From Aulostomus chinensis (lineage: Eukaryota; Chordata; Actinopteri; Syngnathiformes; Aulostomidae), in the NCBI GenBank assembly GCA_037954235.1, contig JBBMOA010000018.1, positions 7,790,001 through 7,854,000 of the forward strand: 64,000 nucleotides of DNA. Direction: 5' to 3'. Shown piece by piece: positions 27,295 to 41,600 of the stretch; the stretch's first letter is position 1; every line of letters begins with the position of its first letter. The notes beneath the pieces are model-generated. The model saw only the letters and a list, made by a program, of their open reading frames with translations, made no database searches and had not been told where the DNA came from. The position numbers were made by a program, and so were the translations under genes.

Positions 27295-30200
27295 GGACAC
27301 TTGTCGTCCTTCACATGCCCTCACTATGCAGAAGGAGAGCTAAAAGAGAGAGGAGATGAGCAAAGACATAAGTAAAAGACAAGGGTGTTGCGGACGATCT
27401 CCCAACATCCACTGTAAACGGGCTGTAAAACTTTCATGGGTGTTACAATGTTATCATCTTGCTGCAGTGTTAAAATACTGGTAAATCCCTCCTGTGCATT
27501 AAGCCTATATACAGTGGAGCAGTGCAGAGCTGGCGATGCAGTTGTCCTTAATGAGTACAGTAAATCAGCCAGGACGCTCATGGATGCAGCATGTTAAAGC
27601 ACAATAAGCCCTTTGTACAGGATGTGACAAAGGAGCTTCCACTGCCACAGCCCAGTGATTAAACCACCTCCTGGTAAACAGCAAAGCCAGTGTGAAACAC
27701 CATAAACACAAGACGGTCATATTTAGCTCTGGCGAGGATGGGACATCCTGCAGATGAGTCTGCTTAGACCTGGAAAAGAAATAGGAAGGAAAGGGGGAGG
27801 GAAGAGAGCAATGAAAGGGTCGTGGGGGGAGAGCAGCAGATGGATGAGGAGAGAAGCGAGTGCCCCGTAGGAAGCCTACTGCATGTGACCATCCGGTGGA
27901 CTGGCTTCATGCTGCTGACTTCAGTATACTGAAAGAAGATTCTTAATTTCAGTGACAGGTTGTCTTTGATGCATACAGATAGTGACACATGCAAGGGAAA
28001 AAAACAATAAGCTAGTTTTCACTGTGAACATCCGCCATGTTCTTTAAATGTTTCCGCCTGAATTTGACATAATTGAATGCACCCAATCGGAAGAGAACAT
28101 CAAAGTGTGGGGAAAAAAAGCATGGAATTTCCTGTTGCCACCAGGTGGAGCTATGATTAATCGCCAGAAATTTAGTGGATTCTTCTCTGCCCCGTACTAC
28201 GTCACTCCAGTTCGGTGAAAAATGGCCCCTTAGGTTTTTAGAAATCCTGTTGACAGGGAGATAAATGGCACAGAATGCACTGATTCACACATCATTTTTT
28301 TAGCTCTGAAATGGAACACTGCTTTTTCCCAGTTAGCCCAGGTAGCCCAGGTAGCCCAGTTAGCGCTGAATAATATTGCATGCGGGGAATCAATTTTTCC
28401 TTCACTCATCAGGAGGTTGCGCTGTACTTCCATTGGCAACTGCTGGTTCAAAAATGCAAAGAAGAATGGATGTCTGATTTGAAACACAAGTTGGATGGAG
28501 CAGGCAAAATTTTGGGCAATTTTGCAATAATTTACATCCACCAAATCCCACCAAGAAAACCAAGCAAAGGTATTCAAATATGTTAAGATGTAGTTTCGAG
28601 GGTATCATATCCATTCGAAGTATCGCTTGAATATGCAAGCTCAAGTATCAGACTCAGTGTTAAGAAGAAATCAGTTGCATCTCAAGCTCATCCCTTTCTC
28701 TGCATCCATTCATTTAGTATTTTACTTTAAATTTATCTCCCATCTTCCATTCTTAAATGCAGATGTTTTTTTCAACCATAGCAGAGCCGGATTTGTCACT
28801 TCAGATGGAAGCTACGTATTGAATTAATGGAGCTTTCTGTTTCTGTATCTCCCCCAAAAGCCCCGAACAGCTCCTCTAACCCCAGTTCCTCCATCTATGC
28901 CCTTGTAACACCCACACAGTCCAGCCTGGTATGTCAAGAAGCCACTCTGCAGTTGGATTTTCATTTTTCTCTTTTGAAGGACACCGAGTTGCCCATTCTG
29001 CACTTGTTTTCATTCCGTAATTAAATGCCCAATGAGAACCTTTGTTGTCCTTGGAGAGCTATGAGTAATGCAGTGTCTCTGGGTTTATTTTCTCACTTTG
29101 AAATAAAGCCCTTGTCTAGGTTTCTGTGTTACACTGGGTTTTCCTGCCTCTTGGTCTTAAAGCGTCTAGAACTCTTCTGGTTCAGTGTGTCTGTGGAGAA
29201 GTGTGAACTGGTTCTCCTGAATGTGACAGCTGGTGCTTCACGCTTCCTCACAGGCACGCCTACTCGGAGGGTTTTAGTTGGTTTAACTCAAATCAGAGTG
29301 TTTTTGATGTATGGCAGCATACGGCTGGATTTAGAAAACTTGGATTATCCTGGCTGATGTGTTTTAGAGTCTGTAAACAGGCGTTTTAGACTGTCTGTTG
29401 TTAGTTAGCGTCCATGAGCTTCAATCTAAAAGTAAGGGACTGGGAAGGAGTCATGAAAAGATATCTGCAGGAAGTCTGGGTGGTGTGGACGTTTCCCGGG
29501 ACTGACCTCTTTTTGGCCTTTTCAGCTTTTCTGTCTCTATTATAGTGTGGACTCATTAATTGACTTAATAATAAAGAATTTTTACCAGTCTTTTATCAGA
29601 GCTTAAATTCAGAGTTGTCCAAAACCATGTAGAATCAGAGTAAGAAGCAGAAGAAGAGCAAATTAGGACACAACATCTCGGTTCCCTGCATCGTTTGGAA
29701 AGATATCCAGTTTTTGGCTTGGCGCTGTCTTGAAGCATTTTCCAAATTATTTTATCAACTCGTAACTCTGCTCATGACGTCTGCTTAAACTCCTGCCTGA
29801 CACTTTTTTTCCAAGGCAGCTCAGAAGAGCCCTCCCTAGAGTAGGTACTCATTTCACCCCCAAAAACAGCCCTGAAAGAAATCCTGCATGGGCAGGTCAC
29901 GAGTTCCTGTGGTGGAGAAAGGAGAGTGGTAATGACAGGGGTTGAGGGCCCATCTGGGGCAGTTCTTGCCCGTAACACTGATGTGGTTCTCCTGACAGAG
30001 CTGCTGCTTCTGTGGCTGCTGGCTGCTGGCTTACTAGGTTTTTGTGCTCCACGGGGGGCTTTAAAGTCAACCACATGAAGAACATGGTGAAGGACCAAAA
30101 TATCTTAACAGATCCATGCTCACTTATGAAACTCATTGAAGGTGGGCTTCCTCCCTTTGATAGAGCTCACAGCATCCCTCTGTAGCTGTGAGGGATCATG

Positions 30201-33200
30201 TACTTGCATTGAGACGTTCGCATTATTACACGAGGTGGTTAGATGAAATAAGCCGAGACGGGTTAACGTTTTGAAAATGAATATTGAGAATGTGGGTCTA
30301 ATGGAGGCTGGTCCTGTGAGGATTGTGGCCAAGATCTTTCTAATTTTCCTCCGTACGATTACTCAGCTGGTCTTTATCCAGCATTTTATATAAAACACTC
30401 CAAGGATCATGTTACATAAGAGAATGGGTTGATTGTTTCCATCAAATGGCTGAATAGCAAACATTGTAAAGAGAACCTTAGCAGATTTAACGCTTGATCT
30501 TTCTGCTCATCCTTTTTCTGTCACATGCTTTAGTTTGTGTTTTTTGCTTGCAAAGATGTTTTCACTTTGACATGGTGGCCTCTGTGTTTTGGTGTATCTG
30601 GGTCAGCTCATATCATGGCATGGAGTTCAGCATGTCTTTCTTTCACATCCTCGTCAGATTCATCTTCCCTCATGCTGTTCACTTCTCGCCCAGGGAATCC
30701 TGACTCCCCCTCTTCTCTGTAAAAGGAGAGAGGCCAGACCTAAAAATAGGAGGCGTTGTTCTTCTTTTTCTTCTAATGCATGACAAGATACTTCTTTATT
30801 CCTGATACCCTCAGTTTTGCACCTTTCTCCTCTGCCAATCCATCACTTGCATCCATCCAGCAAACCCACTCAGATGAGGATTTACCTCACTGCAGTCCTG
30901 CCAGTCAGGCATTGCGGGCAAACACAAAGGTCACCTTCACCCAGAGCTCTTCCCCAAAGTGGGAACATTGAACCACTGTGCCATGTCCTCCACCCTCCCT
31001 TCACAGTGCATTTATGCAAACTCACACAAACACACCCATCTCCTTCCATGTCCTACATTTGCATCTACAGCTTGGAGAAAAGGCTCACATGAACTGTTTT
31101 TTTCACGTAAAAGTATACAGTTATGTCGGTTAAAAATACTGATTGTCAAACACAAAATTCTCATTGTGCAAAACGTGTTATTTTATATTAGATAAGGTGG
31201 GTGTTATTACTGCTTGACTGAGGCTCACAGGGTGGAGTGGGTTTTCTTGTCAATGGTAGGTTCCTGGTTCGATCCCTGTTTCCTCTAGCGGCTGTGTTGA
31301 TGTGTCCCCAATTGATGCTTTCACCATCTGCGTATTATTAACATGTTCAAATGTGTTAGCCATACCATAATATATAATTAGAATTATGCAGTCCATCCCT
31401 CAATAGCAGCCTCTGCCAACAGTGTATGAATGCGTGTGTGAATGTGCCAGTGCTGTAAAGAGCTTTGAGGGGGCGCTAGTCGAGAAAAACACCTGACAAA
31501 TGCCGCCCATTTACAGTCTACTGTTCAATAAAATACTGTTTTCTGCTCTCTTGTGGTTTACATAGAAAATGTGGAGTTGTGACTAATGTATGCTAACAAA
31601 TTTGTCGCAACACCACGTTTTGTGATGTTTGATGGGACTGTTATGGTACTCTGTATGCGCATCTGGTGGATGTGCTGAGTGCTGTTAAGTTGTAGGATTT
31701 AAAAAGCTTATTTTGAATAATTGCTATATTCATCAAATGTGTATCGTGCTTAAAAATAATATTTCATTCTTAAATCCTATGGAGTCAAAGTTAAAAGTAG
31801 TAAAAAGTGGCATAACTCAAATAAGGTGCAGGAGTTAGAGCCATTAAGTGAAGTATCGGAGTCAATTCACTCGGTTGCCTCTCACTATCGGCCCCAACTG
31901 GCAATATGATAAAAAATTTTAGAGGTAATCTAAAGCACTCAAGGCAATGAGTGATCAACCACATAATGACTGTCTTATAGATATAAAAAGGGAAGGAACA
32001 GTGTTTTTTTTTTCCTTCACTGGCACAGTCCTCGAGTGGGTTTGCCAGCCTCTTGACGAGACAGAAGGAGCCCAGCCAAGGATCAGGCTCACGGGTATTA
32101 TTTATAGAGCTGAGTGGGCTTCACGGACGCAGGCGTGGAATGTGTCAGAGAGAAGATGCATCATTGATCAAAGCTTGCTCAGAGATGTAGTCTTATTTTT
32201 GCCAAATGCCAAGCAGAAATGGGGGTTTGAAAGAAAACAGTAGCCTACCAAAGGCTCCATGTGTGCTGTGCTATAGTAAGGCTGCCTGCTCTTCTACCCA
32301 CACGGAGTCCTCTACACCTACACAGGTGACCGGACTTCACTGATCACCCGCCAATTTTAGCCTCCTTCTCCTCTCTCTACTCCAGCGTTTAAATAGCTTC
32401 TCAGCTTCTCGTGTTTAAAATACACTCACAGTGGGCGTTTGGAAAGTCAATGTACTCCACATGGAGGCCAGTGTGTGTCACCACATCATATGTGGGTTTT
32501 CCACTAAAGCAATGTAGAGTTCTCATGTTTTTGTAAGGTCGCGTTGACAAGATGACCTCTTTTTTAAAATTTTGAAACCTTTTTAGGTTTGCACCTGTCC
32601 ACTCAAAAGAGACTGAGGATCAAGTGCGTGCGTGTACTTGAACCACTATCTTTTTGAGGACCAGTTTGAATTTTAAATCATAGTGAAAATGTTTTGGGAA
32701 GGTGAGGACTTTTTGGTAGGGCTTGGGTTTCAGGGTTAAGATTATAATGGGCTTCAGGTTAGGTAGTTAGGGTTACTTCATGACACCGCTGGCCTCATCC
32801 TATGCCTGGGTAGTTCAGATGGATGCTTAAAGCTGTATAACCACCCTGAAGCCCAAATAAATTAAAAAAAAACTAAATCCAGGGATCCACTCTTTCAAAG
32901 GCAGTGACTAGGTTTTAGAATTGAGGGTTATCCCCTTCCTCATCGAGCAACTCGGCAGTTGAGATGATGTGCCAAAGGCAACTCACTGTCCGATCCTTGG
33001 TCCTCTCATCCTATGTTACCCCCCGAGTGGAGCTTGGCAAAATGACAAGTAGAACCCTCGTTGAAGGGTAAAAAAGGACTGACCTCAAGATGCTTAAGAG
33101 CACAACTTTTGATGGAGCTCAGTATCTGTCCTACTTACATCCTGGTAAAAAGGCTCAAAGGCACTGACATAACCGCCTTTAATGAGAGGAGCCGGCTCAT

Positions 33201-36200
33201 CTCAAGATGTGTGGTCAGGATACGGGTAAGAGGCAGAGGCAGGGGTTAAAGTTATGAGAAGGTGTTGGGGTTAGGGTGAGTGCTGAGGGGATGCATCATA
33301 CCAGTGAATTTCCCCAGATAACTGTACAAATGTGTGTGTCTTTGTTTGTGTGTGTGTGTGAGTGTTTATGTTTGAACACCACAAATTACATTTGTGAGAA
33401 CAGTACAGGGGGCTGTGCCTCCTTTATCTCCCGCTCCCGTTCAGGGAGAACAGGAGAGGGAATAAAACAAAATGAGGTGTCATGAGGGTGGAGAAGGGGA
33501 GGGAAGTGTACCAGAGGTGTCCTGTACTGCAGTAGTAGCATAGCTCTCTGGTGGCAGGCGGGGACACCTCTCTCTCCCCTCCATTCACTGCAATGCAGAC
33601 GGTAGTCAAGGTTATGCCTGTGTGGCCGCATTGACGGAATAGAGGATGCCGAAGAGGGCAGTCAGATAGACAACGATTAAGCTTCCGAAAACTTGCGGCT
33701 TCATTGTCCTGTAATGGCTTTATTTATAGCTAATTAACCTTCATGTTCAGACTTGCAAATCCTTTACAATCTCCTTCAATTGTATCTGATGTGCTGGGGC
33801 AAAAGACATTTCTATTATTTGCCTCTTTGCTGCAGAGTTGCCTGTAATCTTTTGGCAGGCTGTCATTTCAAACAAGCATTGTGTCTGGGGTGGAGGGTAA
33901 ATGTCAAAGATGTGTGGCACGAGACTGGCACTTGTTAATAAGCTCCCCGCTCAACCTCACCTTTTGCTGTCTGGCTGTGATGATCATTTCAGTCTCAGCT
34001 ACACAGAAACATGCGGTCCTTCTCTATACCCGTGTGCTGGCTTGGTGTGACTAACTGCTTCAGATTAGCAAAGTATAGGCCGAAGGAACATCTCTAAAAC
34101 AGTGGAGAAACATAGAAATTTACATACATTTTTGAAAAAAAACTTTTTTTATGATGCAGCAAAATCAGGAATTTGGGGCTTTTCATTAAAAATAACACGA
34201 CTACTATAGGGCTGAAATGAAAATAAAGAGGTTACAAACAGAGATGCAGAGGATCAATTCAACTTGTTCTTGAAGTGTCTTCCGCTTGGGTCTGTGTCAC
34301 AGACATGAGTCCAGTCTTGCAGTAACTTGTTTGAGGGGGAGAAGGGGGCCTTCACAGGTCACTGCAGTCCGGTCTGCTTCCTCCCAATTCTGGTGGTCCA
34401 TGTCCACGCAGCTCAACTCAGCGCAAATCATTGTGGCGTGGTTTAACTCGGCACAGCCAAAAAAATGCCAATTGAAAGAAACAATGGAGGACTGCAGGTT
34501 TTATGTATGGTCAGTGCTTCAGGGAGGTCCTGTGCTAGTTTTTGTTGGAAGCGAATCAGAGAATGGCCACATATGGCAGCCTTGCACGGAAGAGCCACTG
34601 GAACATTCTCCCTTCCTGTTCTAAGCCAGTTGCAGTCTTGCACAGATTCACTGAGAAAAAACAAGGGTGGGACGGCCAAATTTCCACATCCTTTGTGTAT
34701 GTGTGTCTGTGTATCCCCAAAAGAAATCCCCTGGCTCCTTCTTCAGTTGCATCGGAAGGAGACGATTCATTTTGAGCAGGTTTGAAACAGCTGCCCCACT
34801 CAGATGTTATTGAGGAAGTGATAGATCATTTCCCAGAGGGTGGAAAACTTCAACACGCCACCAGTCTGACCTTAATTGTTTCCCGTATCAATCTCATCTC
34901 TTTATTGGCGCTTGTATGAAGGGACAGGGAGAGGACAAGACAGCATAAAACCATAATTTAATTCAGGAAGAGGAAGATTGGGTGACATAGAGAAAGTTGG
35001 AAAGTAAACAGAGTGAAAGGCGAAGCAATCAACAAAAAGGGACCAGTGACAAGACCTGAGTGTCATCACAAGAGTGTCAGCTCTTATACTCTCATCAGTT
35101 ATCATCAGGAGTCACGCAAACCGCATCCACCCCATCCCCAATATACTTGGCAGCCAACATCCTTGAGCTGATGGCTGAGAACCATTTGGGAAATCGAGAA
35201 AACGCGGTGTTAATGAATGCAGTGAAAGGAATGCTTTGAGATGACAAACCTTATTTAATTATGTTTAATTAAGGTAAAACGTTATATCTGATAGGAGTTG
35301 ATTGATCTGATCTTGATCTGAGAGGAGCAGTGATTACTCTGATTTTGGCAGCTCAGTTATCCTGATGTCTGCCTGCATCTTGCTTGCGTCTGCATTCTCA
35401 AATTAGGAAGTTGAAGCATAAAAAATTGTATTAAATTGTATGAATTTACTTGAATAGTAAAGAAATGCCAAAAACACATTGGTAAAGCGGCATGATATTG
35501 GAGCGCAGCGGGTAATTAGCTGTCAGTAGCTGCGGGCAGCTGTCTCCTAGCCGTGTGTTGTTGAGTTCTCTGAGGAGAATATTACAGATACTCAGCACTC
35601 TCCTGTAGTATTTTCACTGATATTTCTCTGCATGTATTATATCAATAATGTAAAGGTATTGATTTGATTGGATGAATATTAATGAGGGGGGGGGCAACCA
35701 CTACATCGCTCTGCTGCTTCACACCGCCTCTGATATCATGAAGTATTTCAATATTCAACAGCAACTGTGTAGGAATCAATTTATACCAGAAAACAAAATT
35801 CACAACATTGGTCTGATACTGAAGTCTTCATTGTGGCACCTTGGCATGGATGTATCGGTGTATAAAATCAGTACATGATACATATTTATTTACATTTTCG
35901 TGTCAATATAGCAAATATCATTTAATATTCATGATACATTTCATGCATACTGGCCCCATGAATTTCTATTGTGCGCTCAGAATCCTTCCTATTCCTCCAT
36001 GTGTTATTTATGCACGCTTATTATATTCGTTACCCATGTGTTTTGATGCTTGAATCAGAATGTTAGATGTTTTGAACAGCGATGGAATGTTTTGTGCATA
36101 TAGAACAAGTCCAAAAGCCTGCAGAAGTATCTGAAGGAGCAACAGTGAACGGATATTTTATCTGTGTTGTTTCCAAAGAAGATCTGCATTAGATAAGAGA

Positions 36201-36978
36201 TCGTGCTCATGACTCAGGCCACATGGTGTCGGCGTGTTCCCATACTGTAGATAGAGTTGTTGTCGTAGTCCTCCTCATGTGCAGGAAGAAACTAATCCAA
36301 GCCTCATAGCAAAATAATAAACACTTTTAGTCATAAAGCAAACAAACAGGGCCTCTCATGTTCTTTTGCTGCCCACAACAGCATTTTGTTAAAATGGAGA
36401 TTGTTTGCTAATTAAAGTCTGTGCCGTACCTCTGGAAACCTCTGCTTGGAGATGGTTTCAATTAACATTATTTTCACGCATTGTATATGGTTTTGTCCAA
36501 AATGCTCGACCGCACATGTGTTTTTGGATGTTTAGGCTCCCAGTGTGAAGCTGAGCCCTGCAGTCATCACACATTCTGTTCTGGGACACATTAATTGAAT
36601 AGGGGCACAGAGCAGTTGGCTTAGTGTGTGGTGGAGGTGTAAGATAGAAATCATGAATATGAGCTGATAGAACATGCTTCAAATATCCTCCACTATACCA
36701 GGGAGACTTTCATCAGCAGGGGCTTGTATCCAGGGGACAAACAACCTTGTCCTGTGTCTCCGTCTTGCTTATGGAATGATTATTCTGTTATTGTTTAACA
36801 CAGCAGCTACCAAATTAGCAACATGACCTAACAGACGGACTGTCAACAGCAGGACGACAGACTGATAAGACAGGAAGTTAACCCTGAGGAAATCTTCAAC
36901 TGGATGTGACTTGACCCTGCAAAAGAGACTCTTTTCCACTCACTCATGCTTAGCAACAAGCTAAACATGTGCACATAT

Positions 36979-37022
<44 letters not shown>

Positions 37023-38645
37023 GAAAACTCGTGAGATTCTCTGAGAAATAATTGGCCCCGTTGGTGATGCAAGGTCATGGAAAGCATGAAAAAAAGCAGC
37101 TGGGGACACTGAGGGAAGTGTGAGAAGCCACAGGAGACCCTGATATTCGTGTGCATGCGTGCATTCAAATGTATGGAGAGCTCACAAAAGTGTGATATGA
37201 TTTATGACCGGAGCCATACTCCATACTAAATGTATTGAGCACCCTTGTGACTGTCACCAAAAATAAACAGGCGCTTCAACACAAATGTGCTGTGACTGTA
37301 CTAAGTATCTAAGCTGGACTGCAGCAGCTTTTTTCTGTGGTTCCACAGCTCGATAGCATTGACCAGCTCGCTCTCTGTGGGCCAGTAATTAGTGAGATTG
37401 TTTAGTGTGTCTTTGACTTGTACATACTTCTCTGGAGGGTTTCCACTTATGGCAGTACAGGCAGCGTGTAATCAACACAAACAGAGCTTTACATTCGAGG
37501 CAAAGGAAGCATTATGCACAAAGGACTACCTGAAGGAAAATGTTAATCCATTTGTGCGCCGGGGAAAACGCAAGCATGTTCACACACACACAATTCACAC
37601 GCCTCACAATCCCTCCCAGACCTTCAATTTTCTCACTTATTCACACATTATGTTCGTGTCCTGCAAAACTCACACCAAGATGGTGGGATGAGTTGCACAA
37701 TGTGCGGCTGGGACTGCAGCCGCCCACACGAGATTACAGTGACAAATGGTGACAGGCCTGACTTCGCTGTCCTTCTTCTGTCTTCCCTTTATCTCGCCAT
37801 CCCTCTACAATTTCCAAAATCTGCGTTCAGTACAAAGACGATTAATATTGGTGTGACTGTTAACAATGGCACGACTTTCTCTTGTCCTCCTTTTAGAATT
37901 GTTTTAGCATTTTGATACCATTTGCTTTATTAGTTTTGAGATTGCACAGCGTTGCCAAAAATGATAAAGAAATCAAGTAAACATTAAATCTGTTCACTCT
38001 GTTTTTCAAATTTCTTTACCAGACAGCCTCATACCTCGTTCTCTTTCTCCCTCCTACCAGGCAGTTTTAGGGACTAGAGTCTGTTAGGGTGTGAATGATG
38101 GCTGCCTTTAGCTCTGTGCAGCAGGATTCAGATGTCAGTGTGTGTAACCATCTTAGATGTGGGAGGGAGGAGGCACTGGTGCCTTTGGGGTAGTGGTGGG
38201 CAGCGCAGGCTTGGAAAGGGGAGGGGAGGGAGTGGGGTTGTTCTTATGATGACCTCCTGCCTGTACCTCATCCAAGTAGACGGGGGACTCACTGAGCAGT
38301 AAAATCCTTTAAGGCATAAACCTTTAGTCCTTCACATTTTGGGCTTACACAGAGCTGGGTTTGATCAAACAAGGTCTGGTATTGAATTAACAGGATGTAG
38401 CTTGATTTGATTAGCAGCAGCAACCTCTGTCAACGCAAGTGGTAAAATACAGAACGCTGTCACATTCAAATCTGTTGAGAGGCAGATAAAACTGCCCCTC
38501 AGAACACCATCGATGATGTGCACACCTGATAATGTGAGTGTGACGTCAACTATCACACACAGTTCAAATTTCAAAACATGCTGCAACGTCTCTCACACAC
38601 ATACTGCAGAGAATTAAGCCAATGTGCAACCCAAGCCTGTCTCTG

Positions 38646-38699
<54 letters not shown>

Positions 38700-41600
38700 A
38701 CAGTCACACACACATACACTCTGCACTGTGTGTCCTTTGAAATAGCCTATTTCAAATGATGCTCTCAAATAAATTCAGACATACTCAATTTATATAAAAT
38801 GGAAGCCGAGGCTGGCACACCTTAGTTGACAATGATTCAAACCAGCAGGTCAAACACCAGACCAATAAAAAAAATATGACTTCCTCATTTGTGACCTCGT
38901 GCAAATATGACTTTTATGTTTTTTCCCCTATTTTGAACAATATCACACAGTGAAAATGTTTATCACATAGTTGGTACCAACGGTTTAGCCTGGGGCCAAA
39001 CACCCAGTGTTTTGACTAATAATTCCATCAGTAGATTGTGGGCAGTGGATTCTTGTGCCATATCAAAACATGCAAGGTCATCAGATTGATGATTTTTTCC
39101 CTCAACCAAAAAAGATCATAAATGAGGAATCAGAGCACTCATACCTCCCACAAAGGTCATCAGATCCCGATTCTGTTCAAATCCGATCAATTCCAAAATC
39201 TGATCGATCGATCTCCAACCAGTTCTATCATTCTTCTAAATGTGATCAGAATTCATCCACAATTTCTGGATTTACCTGCTAAAAGACGGTCAAAGATGGT
39301 GATAGAGATGGTGATTGGTGGCGATGTTTTATCATCAAAGCTGTAAGCATGTGTCTTTGTGGTGGCTGCATGTGTTTGATTTCTCAGTGTTTGACATGTT
39401 GGTGTGTGTACTTGGTGTGTAATGTAGCTTAGCTGTGACTGGTTGTCTGTCAGGGTGTTCTGTGCGTATGCAGACATTGATCCTAAGATCCTCCAGCACA
39501 CATGCAGTCAACCATAACACACATACTGTGACTCAGATCACGGAGAGCGCGTCATCAAGAGAGCTTTGTTCTGTCTTTACTTCTCATTACCCACGCTCCC
39601 TGGTTGCCTTATTCACTGATTCGCATTGCACAAATACAGATGACACAGTGGCTCTGTGGGCGAGAGGAACATAGACTGACTATGTTCTGCAGACCTGTTT
39701 TTAGAGTTGAGCTATAAGAGGAGCAAGGAGTTGCAAATGGCAGACAGCCAGCACATCCATGAAGAGGAGGTGGGGTATTTGGAGGTTATGTGGGCTGGGG
39801 AGGAAGTAGGCCATGGTAGTGAAAGAAGCATTATATTCAGAGTCCCCCAGGAAGGTCGTGAGGGGAGAGATTCATCCTCCGTGTGTTCAAAAGAAGGTTG
39901 AGCAGCTCAGCAATATGGTCAGTTTAACATCTGACATCCCAAGGGCTCAGATATGTAAATAGAAATTTTTATATTTTATTTAGTGGAAATGAAATGCAAC
40001 AAGATTGCCTTAGTTTGTTTTACATCCGTAACATTCCCAAAACCCTCGTCCCTTCAACTGGCGGAGCTTCACGCAGCCTGGAACAAGGGCCAGTCCAAGG
40101 TCAATAGTTCCTGCAGGAGACAAGTTGTTTTTTTTGGGCTCTGGTTCTGAATGATATTAAAGTAAATATAAAATCCAAGTGGACACCATAATTTGCGCAC
40201 GCAAGTTATGCGTCTTTTTTGTCATTGCCTCAAATTCAGTTTGTCTACACTCATTTTAACATTCTGAAGGCTTCATGGGATTCAAATTTGATTTGATTTG
40301 TTTTTTCCACTGTACTGTTTGCTTGCCCTGTTTTCTGGCACATTTGAAAGTGAACATAATACACCAGAAAGAAACACCCAGCGAAGCGGCAAGTCTATGA
40401 GCAGTGAAAATGTATCAATCTGTTTGGGTTTTTTTTTTGTTTGTTTCTTATCAAATTTACCAGGTTTCAAGAATCTGTATATACATTGGTAGGTGCAGTG
40501 TAAAAATACTTAAGCATCACTTCAGTTACAGCAGAAACAGTTTGGTCTAAAGCCCTCGTACACATGATCAGTAAACTGGCATCTATACCAGGGAAGACCA
40601 CCAAACACTGGTGAGAGTTCTGCAGTCACTCAGTTCATAAAAAGACAACCAATGGCTTTCAGTATGAAATCTTTATAGTTTACCAGCCTTATCCATGCCA
40701 GGAAACTTAGCAAATTCACAAAGCTGTTTGTTCCCCTTAAGTTGTGTGCACTTGTTTGGATAAAAGTCAGTCAAATGACTCGAAACATGTAATTAGAACC
40801 ACAGATTTTAAGTCCAGATTAGTTTATTCCCACCACAGCGGGCAGTCGGTCCATAAACAACTCCTCGCAGCTCCCATATCAAAACAGTCTGGCGTATAGG
40901 ACATAGAGTAAGTGCAGTAGTGACGGCACTCTTTTTAGATCGACCTAGGAGTTTTCTTGGAAGAAACTAAGCCCTCTGCATTCTGGTCAGGTTTTCTACC
41001 TCTTGAGCAAAAGGGAATATCCAATCCTTTTTTCCATGGTTCTATTTTCAATTTTGAAAAACATTTGTGCATTTCCGCTGCACAGACTTCCTAGAGTTAT
41101 AAAAAGAGAGAAATGCCTCTGTAAAATGAGAAAATATAACTCTGTCTCCATAGTACATGAAATGATTCCTGGCAAACATATTTTGTGTTCTTGGCTTTGA
41201 TTGTGAAGTTGGAAGTGTGGCTGTCTTGCTGGACCGTTCAGTTAATTGTAACAGTATGTAAATGAGGCCCATGATTACCCTCACATCCTTTGACCCTCTG
41301 TGGCTACAGCACTTCCCCAAAGAAGGGCTGGAAACAATCAGACCTGAACATTTGCTCTGTTTGTCTGCTTTCTGTCTCGCTGAGCTTTTGTTCCATATCC
41401 CCAATACTCCAGTCAGCGTAGATGTCCTTCTCGTCAATTTCGCAAACGGCCCCGAAGTTGCAAAATGTAGGAAACCAAGAATTTTTTGGGGTTTGTTTTA
41501 AAAATAGAGTTTATAAGTGTAGTTTTCTGTCGCAGCTAGGAGACAAATAAGCAGGCTTGTGAGATTAAAGACATTTGGGTTGCAATCTGATCTCTTGATT

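Larger units (their letters stand above)
25112..31217. other. Intron 1 stretch with microsatellites
   Basis: No gene supported. It includes (CA)n at 26244-26287, C-rich DNA at 26471-26499, (TG)39 at 27216-27293, G-rich DNA near 25288-25333, and a triplicated TAGCCCAGG at about 28335-28360. Confidence 0.5.

Noticed and set aside
31266..31276. Possible tRNA gene (perfect B box)
   Set aside because: There is no cloverleaf around it, and it continues into a SINE body.
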